Assembly: GCA_029856155.1 (NCBI GenBank)
Contig: JAHQWL010000075.1
Location: forward strand, 55,561-119,560
DNA from: Promethearchaeia archaeon
GTDB lineage: Archaea > Asgardarchaeota > Lokiarchaeia > Sigyniarchaeales > SOKP01
Reading direction: 5' to 3'
DNA: 64,000 nucleotides
In this document: one piece after another, positions 1 through 8,356 of the stretch
Layout of the letters: each line of letters opens with the position of its first letter
Position numbering within the stretch: the first letter of the stretch is position 1
The notes under the pieces: generated by a model
What the model was told of the DNA's origin: nothing
Seen by the model: only the letters and a program-made list of their open reading frames with translations
Database searches by the model: none
Program-made: the position numbers and the translations under genes

Positions 1-12
1 TCTTAATGAACG

Positions 13-453
13 ATGAGGGAATACAAGTTAACAAAAGCACATATTCAGCAGATTAATGACATTTCTAAAGCTACTCTAAAAATCTCCTTATTAGATATTA
101 AAAATGTAGAGAAATATCCATTTCTTTTAATAGTTCAATCAACAATAGAAAACTCAATAAAATTATCAATTTATCCACTAAAAAAAGAGAAAATTATAAA
201 GGTAACATTTTCAGGATTCGATTTTTCCAATAAAATTTTTGACGAAATCTCAAAAAACCTCCAGAATTTTCAAATTATTCATACATCGGGAGCCTTAATA
301 ATTAAGAAACAACTATTTTATGAATGTTATTTGAATTTAAGTTTAGAAGAAATCAAAGTTATGGATTTAAAAGCTTCTTTAGATGAGATTAAAAATATAT
401 TTAAAGAAATAAAAATAGAAGAAATTGGACTTAAAAAAAGCAAAGAAAATTAA
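13..453 (+). CDS. hypothetical protein, 146 aa
   Basis: I do not recognise this protein. It is a small soluble alpha/beta-looking protein rich in Lys, Ile and Glu, with no signal peptide, membrane segment or metal-binding cysteines. The ATG at 13 is the first start possible, because TAA and TGA lie in the same frame at 4-9, so the gene is complete inside the window. It is followed after 2 nt by the next gene, so the two are very likely co-transcribed. No Shine-Dalgarno sequence is visible in the few bases upstream. Confidence 0.7.
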   Translation: MREYKLTKAHIQQINDISKATLKISLLDIKNVEKYPFLLIVQSTIENSIKLSIYPLKKEKIIKVTFSGFDFSNKIFDEISKNLQNFQIIHTSGALIIKKQLFYECYLNLSLEEIKVMDLKASLDEIKNIFKEIKIEEIGLKKSKEN

Positions 454-455
454 TT

Positions 456-905
456 ATGGATACTTGGAAAGTTTTTTTAAAATTCTCAGACGGTGAAGAT
501 AAAGAAATCGAATTATTTGATGCAAAAGTATATTTTGGCGGATACCTAAAGATAAAAAGAAGTTATTTTAATGCTCTTTTTAAAACAATCAAGATGACTA
601 AAAGATATTTTACTCAAAAAGCAATAGAAAAAGTAATTGGACCTAATAAAGATAACTGGACCCTTAATCCTTGGATGCTAATAATTGTTAAAGATAATGA
701 AAAAAGAAAACCATTTTGGTTTTTTATTAAAAGAGAAAAAGATCTCTCTGGGGTACTTGTTGCTATAGGACCTAAACCATTTGCAGAATTTAACAATAAA
801 AATTTATCAGAAGCAAAAAGAGAAATTAAGAGTCTGATAAATTATATTGTAGCATATTTAAATAAATTTAAATGTGTTATTATACTCCCAAATTACCTTC
901 CTTGA
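456..905 (+). CDS. hypothetical protein, 149 aa
   Basis: Unrecognised soluble protein that starts 2 nt after the preceding stop codon, so it is probably its operon partner. The middle contains a basic stretch followed by a Trp/Phe-rich core (NPWML, KPFWFFIKRE), which suggests a compact beta-rich fold. It ends in a hydrophobic helix-like stretch and the residues ILPNYLP. No catalytic motif or zinc-binding pattern is visible. A palindrome followed by a T-rich tract lies just downstream and may end the two-gene unit. Confidence 0.7.
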   Translation: MDTWKVFLKFSDGEDKEIELFDAKVYFGGYLKIKRSYFNALFKTIKMTKRYFTQKAIEKVIGPNKDNWTLNPWMLIIVKDNEKRKPFWFFIKREKDLSGVLVAIGPKPFAEFNNKNLSEAKREIKSLINYIVAYLNKFKCVIILPNYLP

Positions 906-920
906 AAGATTACTATCTAA

Positions 921-960
921 ATCAGATTAATCTGATAATTGTTTCTTTATTTTTTAATTT
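921..960 (+). terminator. palindrome followed by T-rich tract
   Basis: A perfect 16-bp palindrome (ATCAGATTAATCTGAT, 921-936) starts 15 nt after the stop codon of the preceding gene. A T-rich stretch follows at about 943-960. This arrangement could end transcription of the first two genes. The palindrome has almost no loop, so it could equally be a dimeric protein-binding site. Confidence 0.3.
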
Positions 961-1098
961 TAATTGCACAATTTGATGTTGAAACTTCAGAAAAATACAA
1001 AGAATATGCGAAAAATATTAAATTAAATTTTAATTATCAATTTTAATATCGGTTAATACAGAAAATACAACAATTTAAAATTAAATGGCTTATTAATC

Positions 1099-1893
1099 TT
1101 GAAGAAACTAAGTTTCAGAGTCATAATCTGCATACTAATAGTAAATTTGACTATTATTCCATTCCTTTTTGTATTAAAAGGCTATGGAACAACTGAAGAA
1201 ATAGATTCTAAGTTCGGGGATTCTCCAGAAATTGATGGATATATTGATCTTTTTTCAGGAGAATGGAATAAAGCTACAAAAGTGGAGCTTTTTTTAGATG
1301 ATTTACCTATTAAATTTTGGGTTATGCAAAATGAAGAAAATCTTTATATTTCTGTTCAATTTGATTTAGTATTAGAGTATCATAATGCCACTGAATTTAT
1401 TGGACTTATTATTTCAAATAGTTCTTCTGAGGATAAAGAAGAATTTATCGACGCGAAAATCCTTCAATTTTCTAATATTTCAGTAAATATATTTAACTAT
1501 TTTGACTATTATATTAACAATAGTATTTTTTCTATTGACACTGAAAAAAATGGTGATGGAGCAGCAAATTTGGATGGAACCACTTCCACATATGAGTTTT
1601 CTATTCCTATAAAGAATACTTTTGAAAATGAGGAGGATGTCGTATTAGATTATGGAAATACGTATGCTTTTAATATTACTTATGGAGATGTACCAATTTA
1701 TCCAAATGGAATAAAAAAAAGCACTATAGTTCTCATAAACCTAGGCTCATTACCCTCTTCATTACCAACACTTACTAATATAATTTTATTTGCATTTTGT
1801 ATAGTAATTTTTAGTATTCTGGGAATTCTCTACGTTTTTTATATATATAAAATTTTTAGATTGAAAGCAAATATTAAAAGAGTAAAACGGTAA
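1099..1893 (+). CDS. membrane-anchored CBM9/DOMON-like extracellular protein
   Basis: This 264-aa protein has an N-terminal signal/anchor helix (about residues 5-28), an extracellular beta-rich region, a C-terminal membrane helix (about 227-250) and a basic cytoplasmic tail. The ectodomain carries the pattern of CBM9/DOMON-like sugar- or ligand-binding domains: PEIDGYID, then EWNKA and a VMQNEENLYISVQF strand. It has several N-glycosylation-type sequons. The start is TTG; no ATG gives the full signal peptide. It heads a tight three-gene run with a small membrane protein and a GDPD. Surface location is clear from the helices; the binding role is inferred from the fold signature only. Confidence 0.7.
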   Translation: MKKLSFRVIICILIVNLTIIPFLFVLKGYGTTEEIDSKFGDSPEIDGYIDLFSGEWNKATKVELFLDDLPIKFWVMQNEENLYISVQFDLVLEYHNATEFIGLIISNSSSEDKEEFIDAKILQFSNISVNIFNYFDYYINNSIFSIDTEKNGDGAANLDGTTSTYEFSIPIKNTFENEEDVVLDYGNTYAFNITYGDVPIYPNGIKKSTIVLINLGSLPSSLPTLTNIILFAFCIVIFSILGILYVFYIYKIFRLKANIKRVKR

Positions 1894-1894
1894 A

Positions 1895-2311
1895 ATGTCA
1901 AAAATTCCTAAACAACAAGAAAAGGACCTAAAATCAAAGGAAAAATATCGATCTAACGAAAAATTTGCGTATAAATCTGTAATAATCTCAGCTATTTTAG
2001 GAGGAATTTTTTATACTATCTCTCTCTTCTTTAATACGGGATTTATAACTATTTTTATGAATAAAGATATATTTTGGAATTTTATTGATATCACCATTAA
2101 ATCAATAGCTATTATGTTGTTTTTTTTGTTTATGATAACGAGTGTTGGAAATTATAAAGAATTAATTGGTAAACCATTAAATTGGAAAGAATTACTTTTA
2201 TTATTCTTGCTTTCTATTGGTCAAACTATCTTAAATATTTGGGTTTTTACTTTTACGCTTTTTGGACTTGCTATCATACTAATCTACCTATATATAGTCC
2301 AAGAGTTCTAA
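1895..2311 (+). CDS. small membrane protein with about four TM helices
   Basis: This 138-aa protein has a basic, hydrophilic N-terminus of about 25 residues followed by hydrophobic segments around residues 27-50, 62-85 and 100-136, giving three to four transmembrane helices. I do not recognise the family. The ATG lies 1 nt after the stop codon of the CBM9-like protein, so the two are almost certainly co-translated, and the GDPD gene follows 13 nt later. The context suggests a cell-envelope role. Confidence 0.7.
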   Translation: MSKIPKQQEKDLKSKEKYRSNEKFAYKSVIISAILGGIFYTISLFFNTGFITIFMNKDIFWNFIDITIKSIAIMLFFLFMITSVGNYKELIGKPLNWKELLLLFLLSIGQTILNIWVFTFTLFGLAIILIYLYIVQEF

Positions 2312-2324
2312 AACAGAACTTCTT

Positions 2325-3080
2325 ATGAATTTAAAAATGAATTCGGAAATTTTATATATTGGACATAGAGGAACTAGAACTAATTTTGATGAAAATACTA
2401 TAGACGCATTTAAAAAAGCTATAGAATTTGGGGCGGAATATATTGAATTTGATGTCCGGAAAACTAAAGATAAAAAACTCATTATTCTGCATGATTCATC
2501 TTTAAATAGAACCACAAATGGCTCGGGGAAACTAAAAAACTTCAATTATAATGAAATTAAAAAATATAGGACTAAAAATCATAAATGTGCTATTCCACTC
2601 TTATCAGAAGTCTTAGAAGAGTTAAAAGGACTAGTAAAGTTTATAATTGAGTTAAAAGATGATGACTTAACAGACGGAATTCTAGAAATAGTTAATAATT
2701 ACAGCATATTAGAAGAATGTATATTTAGTGGGAGGAATTTAATAGATTTACAAGAAATTAAAAAGATTTATCCAAAAAGCAGAATATGCTATAATATTAC
2801 TAAAGGATTGGGACTCAAAATCAAAGATTTTTTGAGATTAGGGAGATTTAAACAATTAGAATTTAAACTAGATTTAATAAATCTAAGATCGAATCTAATA
2901 TCTTTAGAATTTATTGAAATTTGCCATAATAATAATATTAAATCTTTAGCATGGGACTTTATCTCATATAACAATCCAATATTTCAGATTAAATCTCTAA
3001 TTGATTTAGGTATTGATGGGATTTTATTTGACAATCATAGAAATATTACAAAAATTAAAAGCTGGGTCAGCTTAACTTAA
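2325..3080 (+). CDS. glycerophosphodiester phosphodiesterase
   Basis: GDPD family, 251 aa, about the normal length for the single-domain enzyme. It hydrolyses glycerophosphodiesters to glycerol phosphate and an alcohol, or acts on related glycerol-phosphate head groups. The family signature is complete: HRG at residues 14-16, the metal-binding pair E41/D43 in EFDVR, and HD at 56-57 followed by NRTTNG. No signal peptide is present, so it should act in the cytoplasm. The fifth codon is also ATG and could be the true start. It is the last gene of the run starting at 1099, and its end overlaps the convergent rqcH-like gene by 4 bp. Confidence 0.9.
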   Translation: MNLKMNSEILYIGHRGTRTNFDENTIDAFKKAIEFGAEYIEFDVRKTKDKKLIILHDSSLNRTTNGSGKLKNFNYNEIKKYRTKNHKCAIPLLSEVLEELKGLVKFIIELKDDDLTDGILEIVNNYSILEECIFSGRNLIDLQEIKKIYPKSRICYNITKGLGLKIKDFLRLGRFKQLEFKLDLINLRSNLISLEFIEICHNNNIKSLAWDFISYNNPIFQIKSLIDLGIDGILFDNHRNITKIKSWVSLT

Positions 3081-5137
3081 TTATCTTTCTTAATCCTTGA
3101 AATCCCGTTGGGCAAATATAAAATAATTTCATCTATGGATAATAATTTAACCCAAATTCTTGAGTCTTTATCAGCGTTTTTAATAAAATAAGATTTTATC
3201 TCTTTAGCTAGTTTTCCTTTGGTGAATCCACTTGATTTTGAGGGTATAATACTTACTACATTTTTGGTTTGCTTTTTTATTGCCGATTCTGGACCAGAAA
3301 TGATTTTTGGGTAAAATATTTTACTAGTATCCGTTAAATCCGCTTCTAAATCAATAATTTTTAATCCTATTGTCAATTCAGTCTTTGCATTTTTGATAAA
3401 ATTCTTTTTTCCAGAAATAATAAAAGACCCTTTTGGTAAAAACTCACCTGAAGGAGGACTTTTTGAAATTTGATTTGGTTGTATATAAAATATATCAACA
3501 ACACCCCAGTTCTCTTTCCATGCCCTTGAATAACTTGCCACAAAATCAGCAGTTTCATGAATAGTATTTAATGGAATTTTTTTATCTTCTGTATTTTTAA
3601 TTACTACTAATGGAGAGCCGGGGAAGTTAGTATGAAATACTAGATCTTTTGCTTCGATATAATTTTTAAAAATAGTTTCATTTGAACTAGCATCTCTCCC
3701 ACCGATAATTAGAAACCCATCAGAAGATATAAACCATCTATACTTCTCATACCATTTTTTCTTTGGCTTTTTAATTAGGAAATCAACTTCGGCTTCAATT
3801 GACTCTTTTTCAAGTTTTAATTTGTCAATTTTCTTTTTAGTTTTTTCAATGGCAATTATAGTTCCTTGAATTTTTTTCTCAGCTTTCTTACCCTTGGAGT
3901 ATATATCATTAGCATTTTGTCCAATACTTTTCTTTAAGTCAACGTAAACATTATGGTCGTTAACTCTTATTAATAGTTGATTAGTTGAAGGAATCACTTT
4001 TTCATAGAATTCTGTTCCATTTAAAGATTCCAATTTTGCTGTCTGCAGTTTATTATTAATTTCTACCCATTGGTAACCTTTTTTTTTTGCTTCCAATATC
4101 ACAGAATATAATTTTTCTAACGAATTTAAATTAGTATATATTAATTCTCCAATTTCGTAATATTTTTTCTTTTTATTCTTAAGCTCTTCAAGATATTCCT
4201 TTTGATTTTGTAAAATTTTTTCTTGAGATTTTATTTGATCATCAATTCTTTGATCTTTTGGACTCTTTAAGGCTTCAGAATCTATTTTAGAAAAAAATTC
4301 ATCAACAGCTTCATTAAATGTAAAAAAATGTTTTTTATCGTAATCTCTAAGAATTTCGATTTCAAAAGGAAGTACAGATATTTGATTCCCTTGTTGATCA
4401 AAAATGATTTGAGCATCAATTTTGCCAAATAATAATTGATTTCTTAAATTTTTAAAAGAATCATATAAATTTTGGTATTCTTCATCAGAAAGGTTTTTTC
4501 CAAGAAGTTTTTTATCAATCTTTCCTCTATGACATATTTCTTCACTATATAAACCAGATAGGTGGATATTTCTTGAAAGATCTCTGACAATTTCGACTTC
4601 AGAGTTTTTAAATAAATCTTTAAAATCTTCTTTATTTAATGTAATAAAATTCTTTCCTTGACTTTTAGGAAAAAAATACTCTTTTTGAGCAAGGAGCGCT
4701 CTCTCTCTAAATATTCTATATTTTTTCGCAATTTTAATAATATTTTTTTCATCTAAGAGGAGAAAATTTCCCTTATTAAATAATTCTATTACAAATTTCC
4801 AAGGTTTGTTTTCCCAATTGCTTAATTCGATTATGATGATTCGATCAAATTGATGTTGGGAAATTTTTAGTATCCTACGATTTCTTAAAAGTTTTCTTAA
4901 AGAACCAATATATTGACTGGGATAATTTGGAATAGGATAATCATAATCTGTTAAATTTATCCGAGAATCTTTTTTAATAATTAAATTTTTCTTTCCAAAA
5001 TTGGTATTGATTTTAATTATCAATAAATCTTCTATTTCATAGATATTTAGTATTGTACCATTGGTCAATATTGAATCTAATTCTTTAACAATAGCAAATA
5101 CGTCAAAATTAGAAAATTCTTGGGTTATTTTAATCAT
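3077..5137 (-). CDS. rqcH: NFACT family protein (NEMF/Rqc2/RqcH homologue)
   Basis: 686 aa, the usual length of archaeal NEMF homologues. The N-terminal FbpA-like region (about residues 1-270) is followed by a coiled-coil arm (about 280-450) and the NFACT-R domain (about 465-580), seen as YRWFISSDGFLIIGGRDASS and then HTNFPGSPLVVIKN. Family members bind the 60S/50S subunit carrying a stalled peptidyl-tRNA and, in bacteria and archaea, recruit tRNA for C-terminal Ala/Thr tailing during ribosome quality control. The gene stands alone on its strand and ends overlapping the GDPD gene. Assignment to the family is firm; tailing activity is inferred from homologues. Confidence 0.93.
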   Translation of the reverse strand: MIKITQEFSNFDVFAIVKELDSILTNGTILNIYEIEDLLIIKINTNFGKKNLIIKKDSRINLTDYDYPIPNYPSQYIGSLRKLLRNRRILKISQHQFDRIIIIELSNWENKPWKFVIELFNKGNFLLLDEKNIIKIAKKYRIFRERALLAQKEYFFPKSQGKNFITLNKEDFKDLFKNSEVEIVRDLSRNIHLSGLYSEEICHRGKIDKKLLGKNLSDEEYQNLYDSFKNLRNQLLFGKIDAQIIFDQQGNQISVLPFEIEILRDYDKKHFFTFNEAVDEFFSKIDSEALKSPKDQRIDDQIKSQEKILQNQKEYLEELKNKKKKYYEIGELIYTNLNSLEKLYSVILEAKKKGYQWVEINNKLQTAKLESLNGTEFYEKVIPSTNQLLIRVNDHNVYVDLKKSIGQNANDIYSKGKKAEKKIQGTIIAIEKTKKKIDKLKLEKESIEAEVDFLIKKPKKKWYEKYRWFISSDGFLIIGGRDASSNETIFKNYIEAKDLVFHTNFPGSPLVVIKNTEDKKIPLNTIHETADFVASYSRAWKENWGVVDIFYIQPNQISKSPPSGEFLPKGSFIISGKKNFIKNAKTELTIGLKIIDLEADLTDTSKIFYPKIISGPESAIKKQTKNVVSIIPSKSSGFTKGKLAKEIKSYFIKNADKDSRIWVKLLSIDEIILYLPNGISRIKKDN

Positions 5138-5209
5138 ATTATGTTTAAATCCTTATTTATCAATAATATATAATGATTTTTATAATAAATAATATTTATA
5201 CTATTAATT

Positions 5210-5650
5210 ATGGGAAAGCGCAAGAAGGTAGATATTAAAAAAAGAAGACATAAATTACTAAGAGAGAAGAAGAAAGAACTACAGAAAAAGAAAATTCAAA
5301 CTGAAAAAAAACCATTAACAATTTTGGATCTCCGATTAGAAAAGGAAACAAAGTTATATTGGATTCGCGCACTTACTGGCGCGTTAAGTGCAATCATAGG
5401 AAGACTTCTATTTGGATTAATAGGATGGTTTATGCTTCTATGGATGTTAATTTGGTGGTTTTTATTTCCTTTCGTAGTTAGTTTTATAATTTATAATTAT
5501 GACTATGATAAAGAAGAGTGGAATTGGAAAAATATAATTCTTCCAGGCATAGGTATGTTTTTCTTCTTGTTTATGATTTTCGGTGTTCTTATTCATACAA
5601 TACTTAATTTTATACCGGAATTTTCATCGGTCCTTGAGTTATTTCTATAA
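5210..5650 (+). CDS. small basic three-TM membrane protein, possibly EMC6-like
   Basis: 146 aa. The first 45 residues are extremely basic (GKRKKVDIKKRRHKLLREKK) and are followed by three hydrophobic segments at about 57-80, 82-100 and 112-137. The entry to the first helix (LYWIRALTGALSAIIGRLLFG) resembles the start of archaeal/eukaryotic EMC6 proteins: a cytosolic basic tail, Arg before TM1, a small Gly/Ala-rich TM1 and three helices in all. EMC6 belongs to the membrane protein insertase. The resemblance is my reading of topology and a short motif, so the function is tentative. The gene is divergent from rqcH, with only 72 nt between them. Confidence 0.6.
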   Translation: MGKRKKVDIKKRRHKLLREKKKELQKKKIQTEKKPLTILDLRLEKETKLYWIRALTGALSAIIGRLLFGLIGWFMLLWMLIWWFLFPFVVSFIIYNYDYDKEEWNWKNIILPGIGMFFFLFMIFGVLIHTILNFIPEFSSVLELFL

Positions 5651-5667
5651 GAATAAACCTTTCATCT

Positions 5668-6174
5668 TTATAATTGTATTCTTTGTATAATTTTTTTCTC
5701 TTTCTTTTCTTTTGATGTAAAAACAATTGCTTCTAAATTATAAATACGTTCACAATAAACACACTGTATTTTCAAGGGTTTCTCGTCTAAAACTAGAAAT
5801 TCAGTATCAATGGGTTCCTTTTCTGAATTTGAAATGCATGTCTCATTGACACATAATATTAATTTTTTAATAGTTTTTGGAAGTTCCACTTTTTTCTTTT
5901 CAATTACTTTATAATTTTCAATTAAAGAAATTGTAGCATTAGGAGATAGTATAGATATCTGTTGCATTTGTGTTTCATTTAAAAAAACATTCTCAATTTT
6001 TATTATATCTTTTGTTTGATATTTCTTTGATGAAACATTAACTCCAATGGTCATTAAATTTCTAGATTCATCAATTCCAGTAAGATTGAGAATTGTCAAA
6101 GCATACCCCGCATCTATATGATCAATTACAGTACCTTTAGATATTTTATCAATTTTTAATTTTTCTTCTAACAT
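5668..6174 (-). CDS. pyrI: aspartate carbamoyltransferase regulatory subunit
   Basis: 168 aa, matching PyrI. The N-terminal allosteric domain shows KISKGTVIDHIDAGYA, NVSSKKYQTKDIIKIE and the LSPNATISLIENYKV strand. The C-terminal zinc domain has the four expected cysteines C108, C113, C138 and C141. PyrI binds nucleotides and regulates the catalytic subunit PyrB in de novo pyrimidine synthesis. No pyrB is adjacent, although a pyrE-like gene occurs 42 kb away in this window. The upstream kinase-like gene lies 65 nt before it on the same strand. Confidence 0.95.
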   Translation of the reverse strand: MLEEKLKIDKISKGTVIDHIDAGYALTILNLTGIDESRNLMTIGVNVSSKKYQTKDIIKIENVFLNETQMQQISILSPNATISLIENYKVIEKKKVELPKTIKKLILCVNETCISNSEKEPIDTEFLVLDEKPLKIQCVYCERIYNLEAIVFTSKEKKEKKIIQRIQL

Positions 6175-6239
6175 TTCCTTAAAAAAAAATTACCTTAATT
6201 GAAAAAATTTTTGATAATTGCAAAATAATATTTTTTACT

Positions 6240-7310
6240 TCATAATAATGGAATTGAAATAAAAAATAAAATGGCAGACAAAGAGAAATTATAAGATAAA
6301 TTGTCATCAATCTCTAAATCTAAATAATCCAATAATCCAATTATTAATGCACCCACTAAGGGAATTAAAAAAAACCCTAACAGGCTAAATCTATAAAAAC
6401 TTCTTAGCAAATATAATAAAATCAATCCAGATATGAAGGCAATAATAATACCAGAAATTAATCCTTCATACGTTTTATTTGTTTTTCTAATTCTTCTGTG
6501 TCCTATAGTCCTACCAATTAAATTAGATGTTATATCTCCAAAAATAGACATTACCATTGAAGTACAAATAATTACGGGACCTTTTGGTTGAATTAATCCA
6601 TAAATAATTATTATCGAAAAACATCCAATACTCATTGAAATGTGAGGTCCTAACCTTAAATGTAATTCTTTTTCTCTTAATAATTGATTGACTGGCTTTA
6701 AAGGGTAGATATCAGGTGTTAATATTCTAACTATATCAGCAGTTAATAAACCTAATAAGGATATCCCAACTAAAAAAATTACCAAATTTTGAGTAAAAAC
6801 CATTATATCCCCTCCAATATGAAATAATTCTGAAATGAAATCTGGTATGTATTCTAAAATATATACAAAAAAATTTTGGATTAAAAATCCAAGTGTAAAA
6901 TAAAAGAAAACAATTCCTAAAACCACTAAATGTGTTAATTTTCTATATATATCATACTTAAGAGGGAGTTCTGTAAATGATTGTGGTTCACTCTTATTCT
7001 CTCTATATTTAATATTTTTAACTCTATGTTTCTCTCGAGAAATGAAAAGATAGAAGAGAGGAAGGTAAAATCCAATAGAGCCGATTAGTAAAATATTAAA
7101 TGGAAAAACTAAGAATTCTTTGTTGGAGAGGTTTAAAAATTTTATCAGTATGAGATTAGCTGTAATTGACGTTATTAGAACTAACCCGTTTGATAAATTA
7201 TTGATAAATGCCCCCTTTTCCTTATTTTTTCTTGCTAAATACGTAATATAAAAAATAATAAACCCATAACTATACAGAGTACTAACAATTATTATCGAAA
7301 AAATGTTCAA
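6240..7310 (-). CDS. polyprenol/dolichol/phytol kinase-like (CTP-dependent) membrane protein
   Basis: 356 aa with about nine to ten transmembrane helices. It shows the SEC59/phytol kinase/CTP transferase superfamily hallmarks: RKLTH near residue 122 and, near residue 255, GDITSNLIGRTIGHR followed by KTYEGLISG. These enzymes phosphorylate isoprenoid alcohols or diacylglycerol using CTP. In an archaeon the substrate is most likely dolichol, geranylgeraniol or a related polyprenol, but this cannot be read from sequence. The start is TTG, with a TATA-like box about 27 nt upstream, so the transcript would be almost leaderless. Confidence 0.8.
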   Translation of the reverse strand: MNIFSIIIVSTLYSYGFIIFYITYLARKNKEKGAFINNLSNGLVLITSITANLILIKFLNLSNKEFLVFPFNILLIGSIGFYLPLFYLFISREKHRVKNIKYRENKSEPQSFTELPLKYDIYRKLTHLVVLGIVFFYFTLGFLIQNFFVYILEYIPDFISELFHIGGDIMVFTQNLVIFLVGISLLGLLTADIVRILTPDIYPLKPVNQLLREKELHLRLGPHISMSIGCFSIIIIYGLIQPKGPVIICTSMVMSIFGDITSNLIGRTIGHRRIRKTNKTYEGLISGIIIAFISGLILLYLLRSFYRFSLLGFFLIPLVGALIIGLLDYLDLEIDDNLSYNFSLSAILFFISIPLL

Positions 7311-7334
7311 TAACGACCAAACTCATGAAAGTTT

Positions 7335-7346
7335 AATATTTAAAGG
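7335..7346 (-). promoter_or_regulatory. archaeal TATA/BRE promoter of the kinase-like gene
   Basis: On the minus strand this reads CCTTTAAATATT, preceded by A-rich sequence: a BRE-plus-TATA pattern. Its centre lies about 30 nt upstream of the TTG start at 7310, which would place transcription initiation a few nucleotides before the start codon. This is a pattern match only. Confidence 0.4.
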
Positions 7347-7530
7347 TTTTATTTTTTTTAATATTTTCTTGATGAAGAAGGAGTTAAAATATAAAAAAAA
7401 ATAATTGACATTCGTTAATTAAAGGCAATTCTTCTGAAATTAAAGTCTTTTGAAATGTTTGAATATTTAAAATCCTTTAATAAAGTTATAGAAAAAGATG
7501 ATTAAAATACAATAAAAAGTATAAAGAAAG

Positions 7531-7935
7531 CTAGCGTCCTTCAAAAATTTTATAGAGATTTTTTGCCGCAATTCTCATTACTTTTACAGTCTTCATTAGT
7601 GTATCAATTATAGTTCCAGCACATACAATCACTAATCTTCCAGCATTAGTAATAACAATATAACCATTTTCTGCTCTTACTATTATCTCACTTAAATCTT
7701 CTTGGAATAAAGTTTGGATTGTTGATCTCCCCGTCATTAACAATGCACTAGCGAGTCCGCAGAATTGGTCCCCATCAACATGATATTGTGGTAAAGCAGA
7801 GAAAGCTATTTGATATCCTTCAAAACTTACAAGTGCGATTGCTTCAATATCTGCATTGGAGGTTATAAATGTAATTTGAGGACTTATTTTTTCGATATCA
7901 TCTTGATTGATTCCTAAATCAGACCCAAATTGAAT
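7531..7935 (-). CDS. Roadblock/LC7 domain protein with apparent ATT start
   Basis: 134 aa, essentially one Roadblock/LC7 domain (small dimerising platforms that pair with Ras-like GTPases, as MglB and Ragulator subunits do). The core reads ALVSFEGYQIAF, then DGDQF, ALLMTGRSTI, IIVRAENGYIVITNAG and a C-terminal helix. The open frame begins after TAA at 7950-7948 and has no ATG, GTG or TTG until a TTG at 7743, which would delete half the domain. A Shine-Dalgarno AGGTG (7947-7943) sits 7 nt before an in-frame ATT (7935-7933), so I place the start there. The alternative is a lost or shifted start codon, making it a pseudogene. Rab- and Rag-type GTPases are encoded elsewhere in this window. Confidence 0.75.
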   Translation of the reverse strand: MQFGSDLGINQDDIEKISPQITFITSNADIEAIALVSFEGYQIAFSALPQYHVDGDQFCGLASALLMTGRSTIQTLFQEDLSEIIVRAENGYIVITNAGRLVIVCAGTIIDTLMKTVKVMRIAAKNLYKIFEGR

Positions 7936-7942
7936 AAGTCTA

Positions 7943-7949
7943 CACCTTT
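7943..7949 (-). promoter_or_regulatory. ribosome binding site deciding an ATT start
   Basis: The minus-strand sequence AAAGGTG lies exactly 7 nt upstream of the in-frame ATT at 7935-7933 of the Roadblock gene. No standard start codon exists in frame near it. The GTG formed by its last bases is followed immediately by TAG in its own frame and cannot be used. Confidence 0.5.
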
Positions 7950-8356
7950 AGTGCTTTTAGGTTTTATAATTATTATTATAAATATAATAATTTTTATCTT
8001 ATTATATTTTTATTTTTAACATTTGAAGTTTATTTTAGGTTGAAATTAAAAAAATTAGATCAAAGATTTAATAATACATTCTAACTAGGATATTGATCCC
8101 TTCTATGATTATTCTTATAAATCACAATTTGTAAAAACTAAAAAAATATCAAATTTATCGATTTATCTAAATTATCTCAACCTACTATAATATTTTTATA
8201 GAAGTACTTTATTTACTATTCAAAAGTAAATTTTAATATTTTATAATCTTAAAAATATTTAACACAACCTTTGAGTTTTTTTAAGGGTTTGTGAATGAAT
8301 TTTTTAGACTAAAAATTAATTGATTAATAATTACGAGATATTAATAAAATCAGATT
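7950..8356. other. 407-bp A+T-rich intergenic region between divergent genes
   Basis: No coding frame or RNA gene was found. A TATA-like stretch (about 7976-7990, reading TTATATTTATAAT on the minus strand) may serve the Roadblock gene. The plus-strand side has several TATA-like stretches such as CTTAAAAATATTTAA near 8247, but none at the ideal distance from the ATG at 8357. Confidence 0.5.

Noticed and set aside
939..1046. 35-codon TTG-start open frame between the second gene and the CBM9-like gene
   Set aside because: No Shine-Dalgarno site, no motif, and it lies behind a probable terminator. Length is within chance for this composition.
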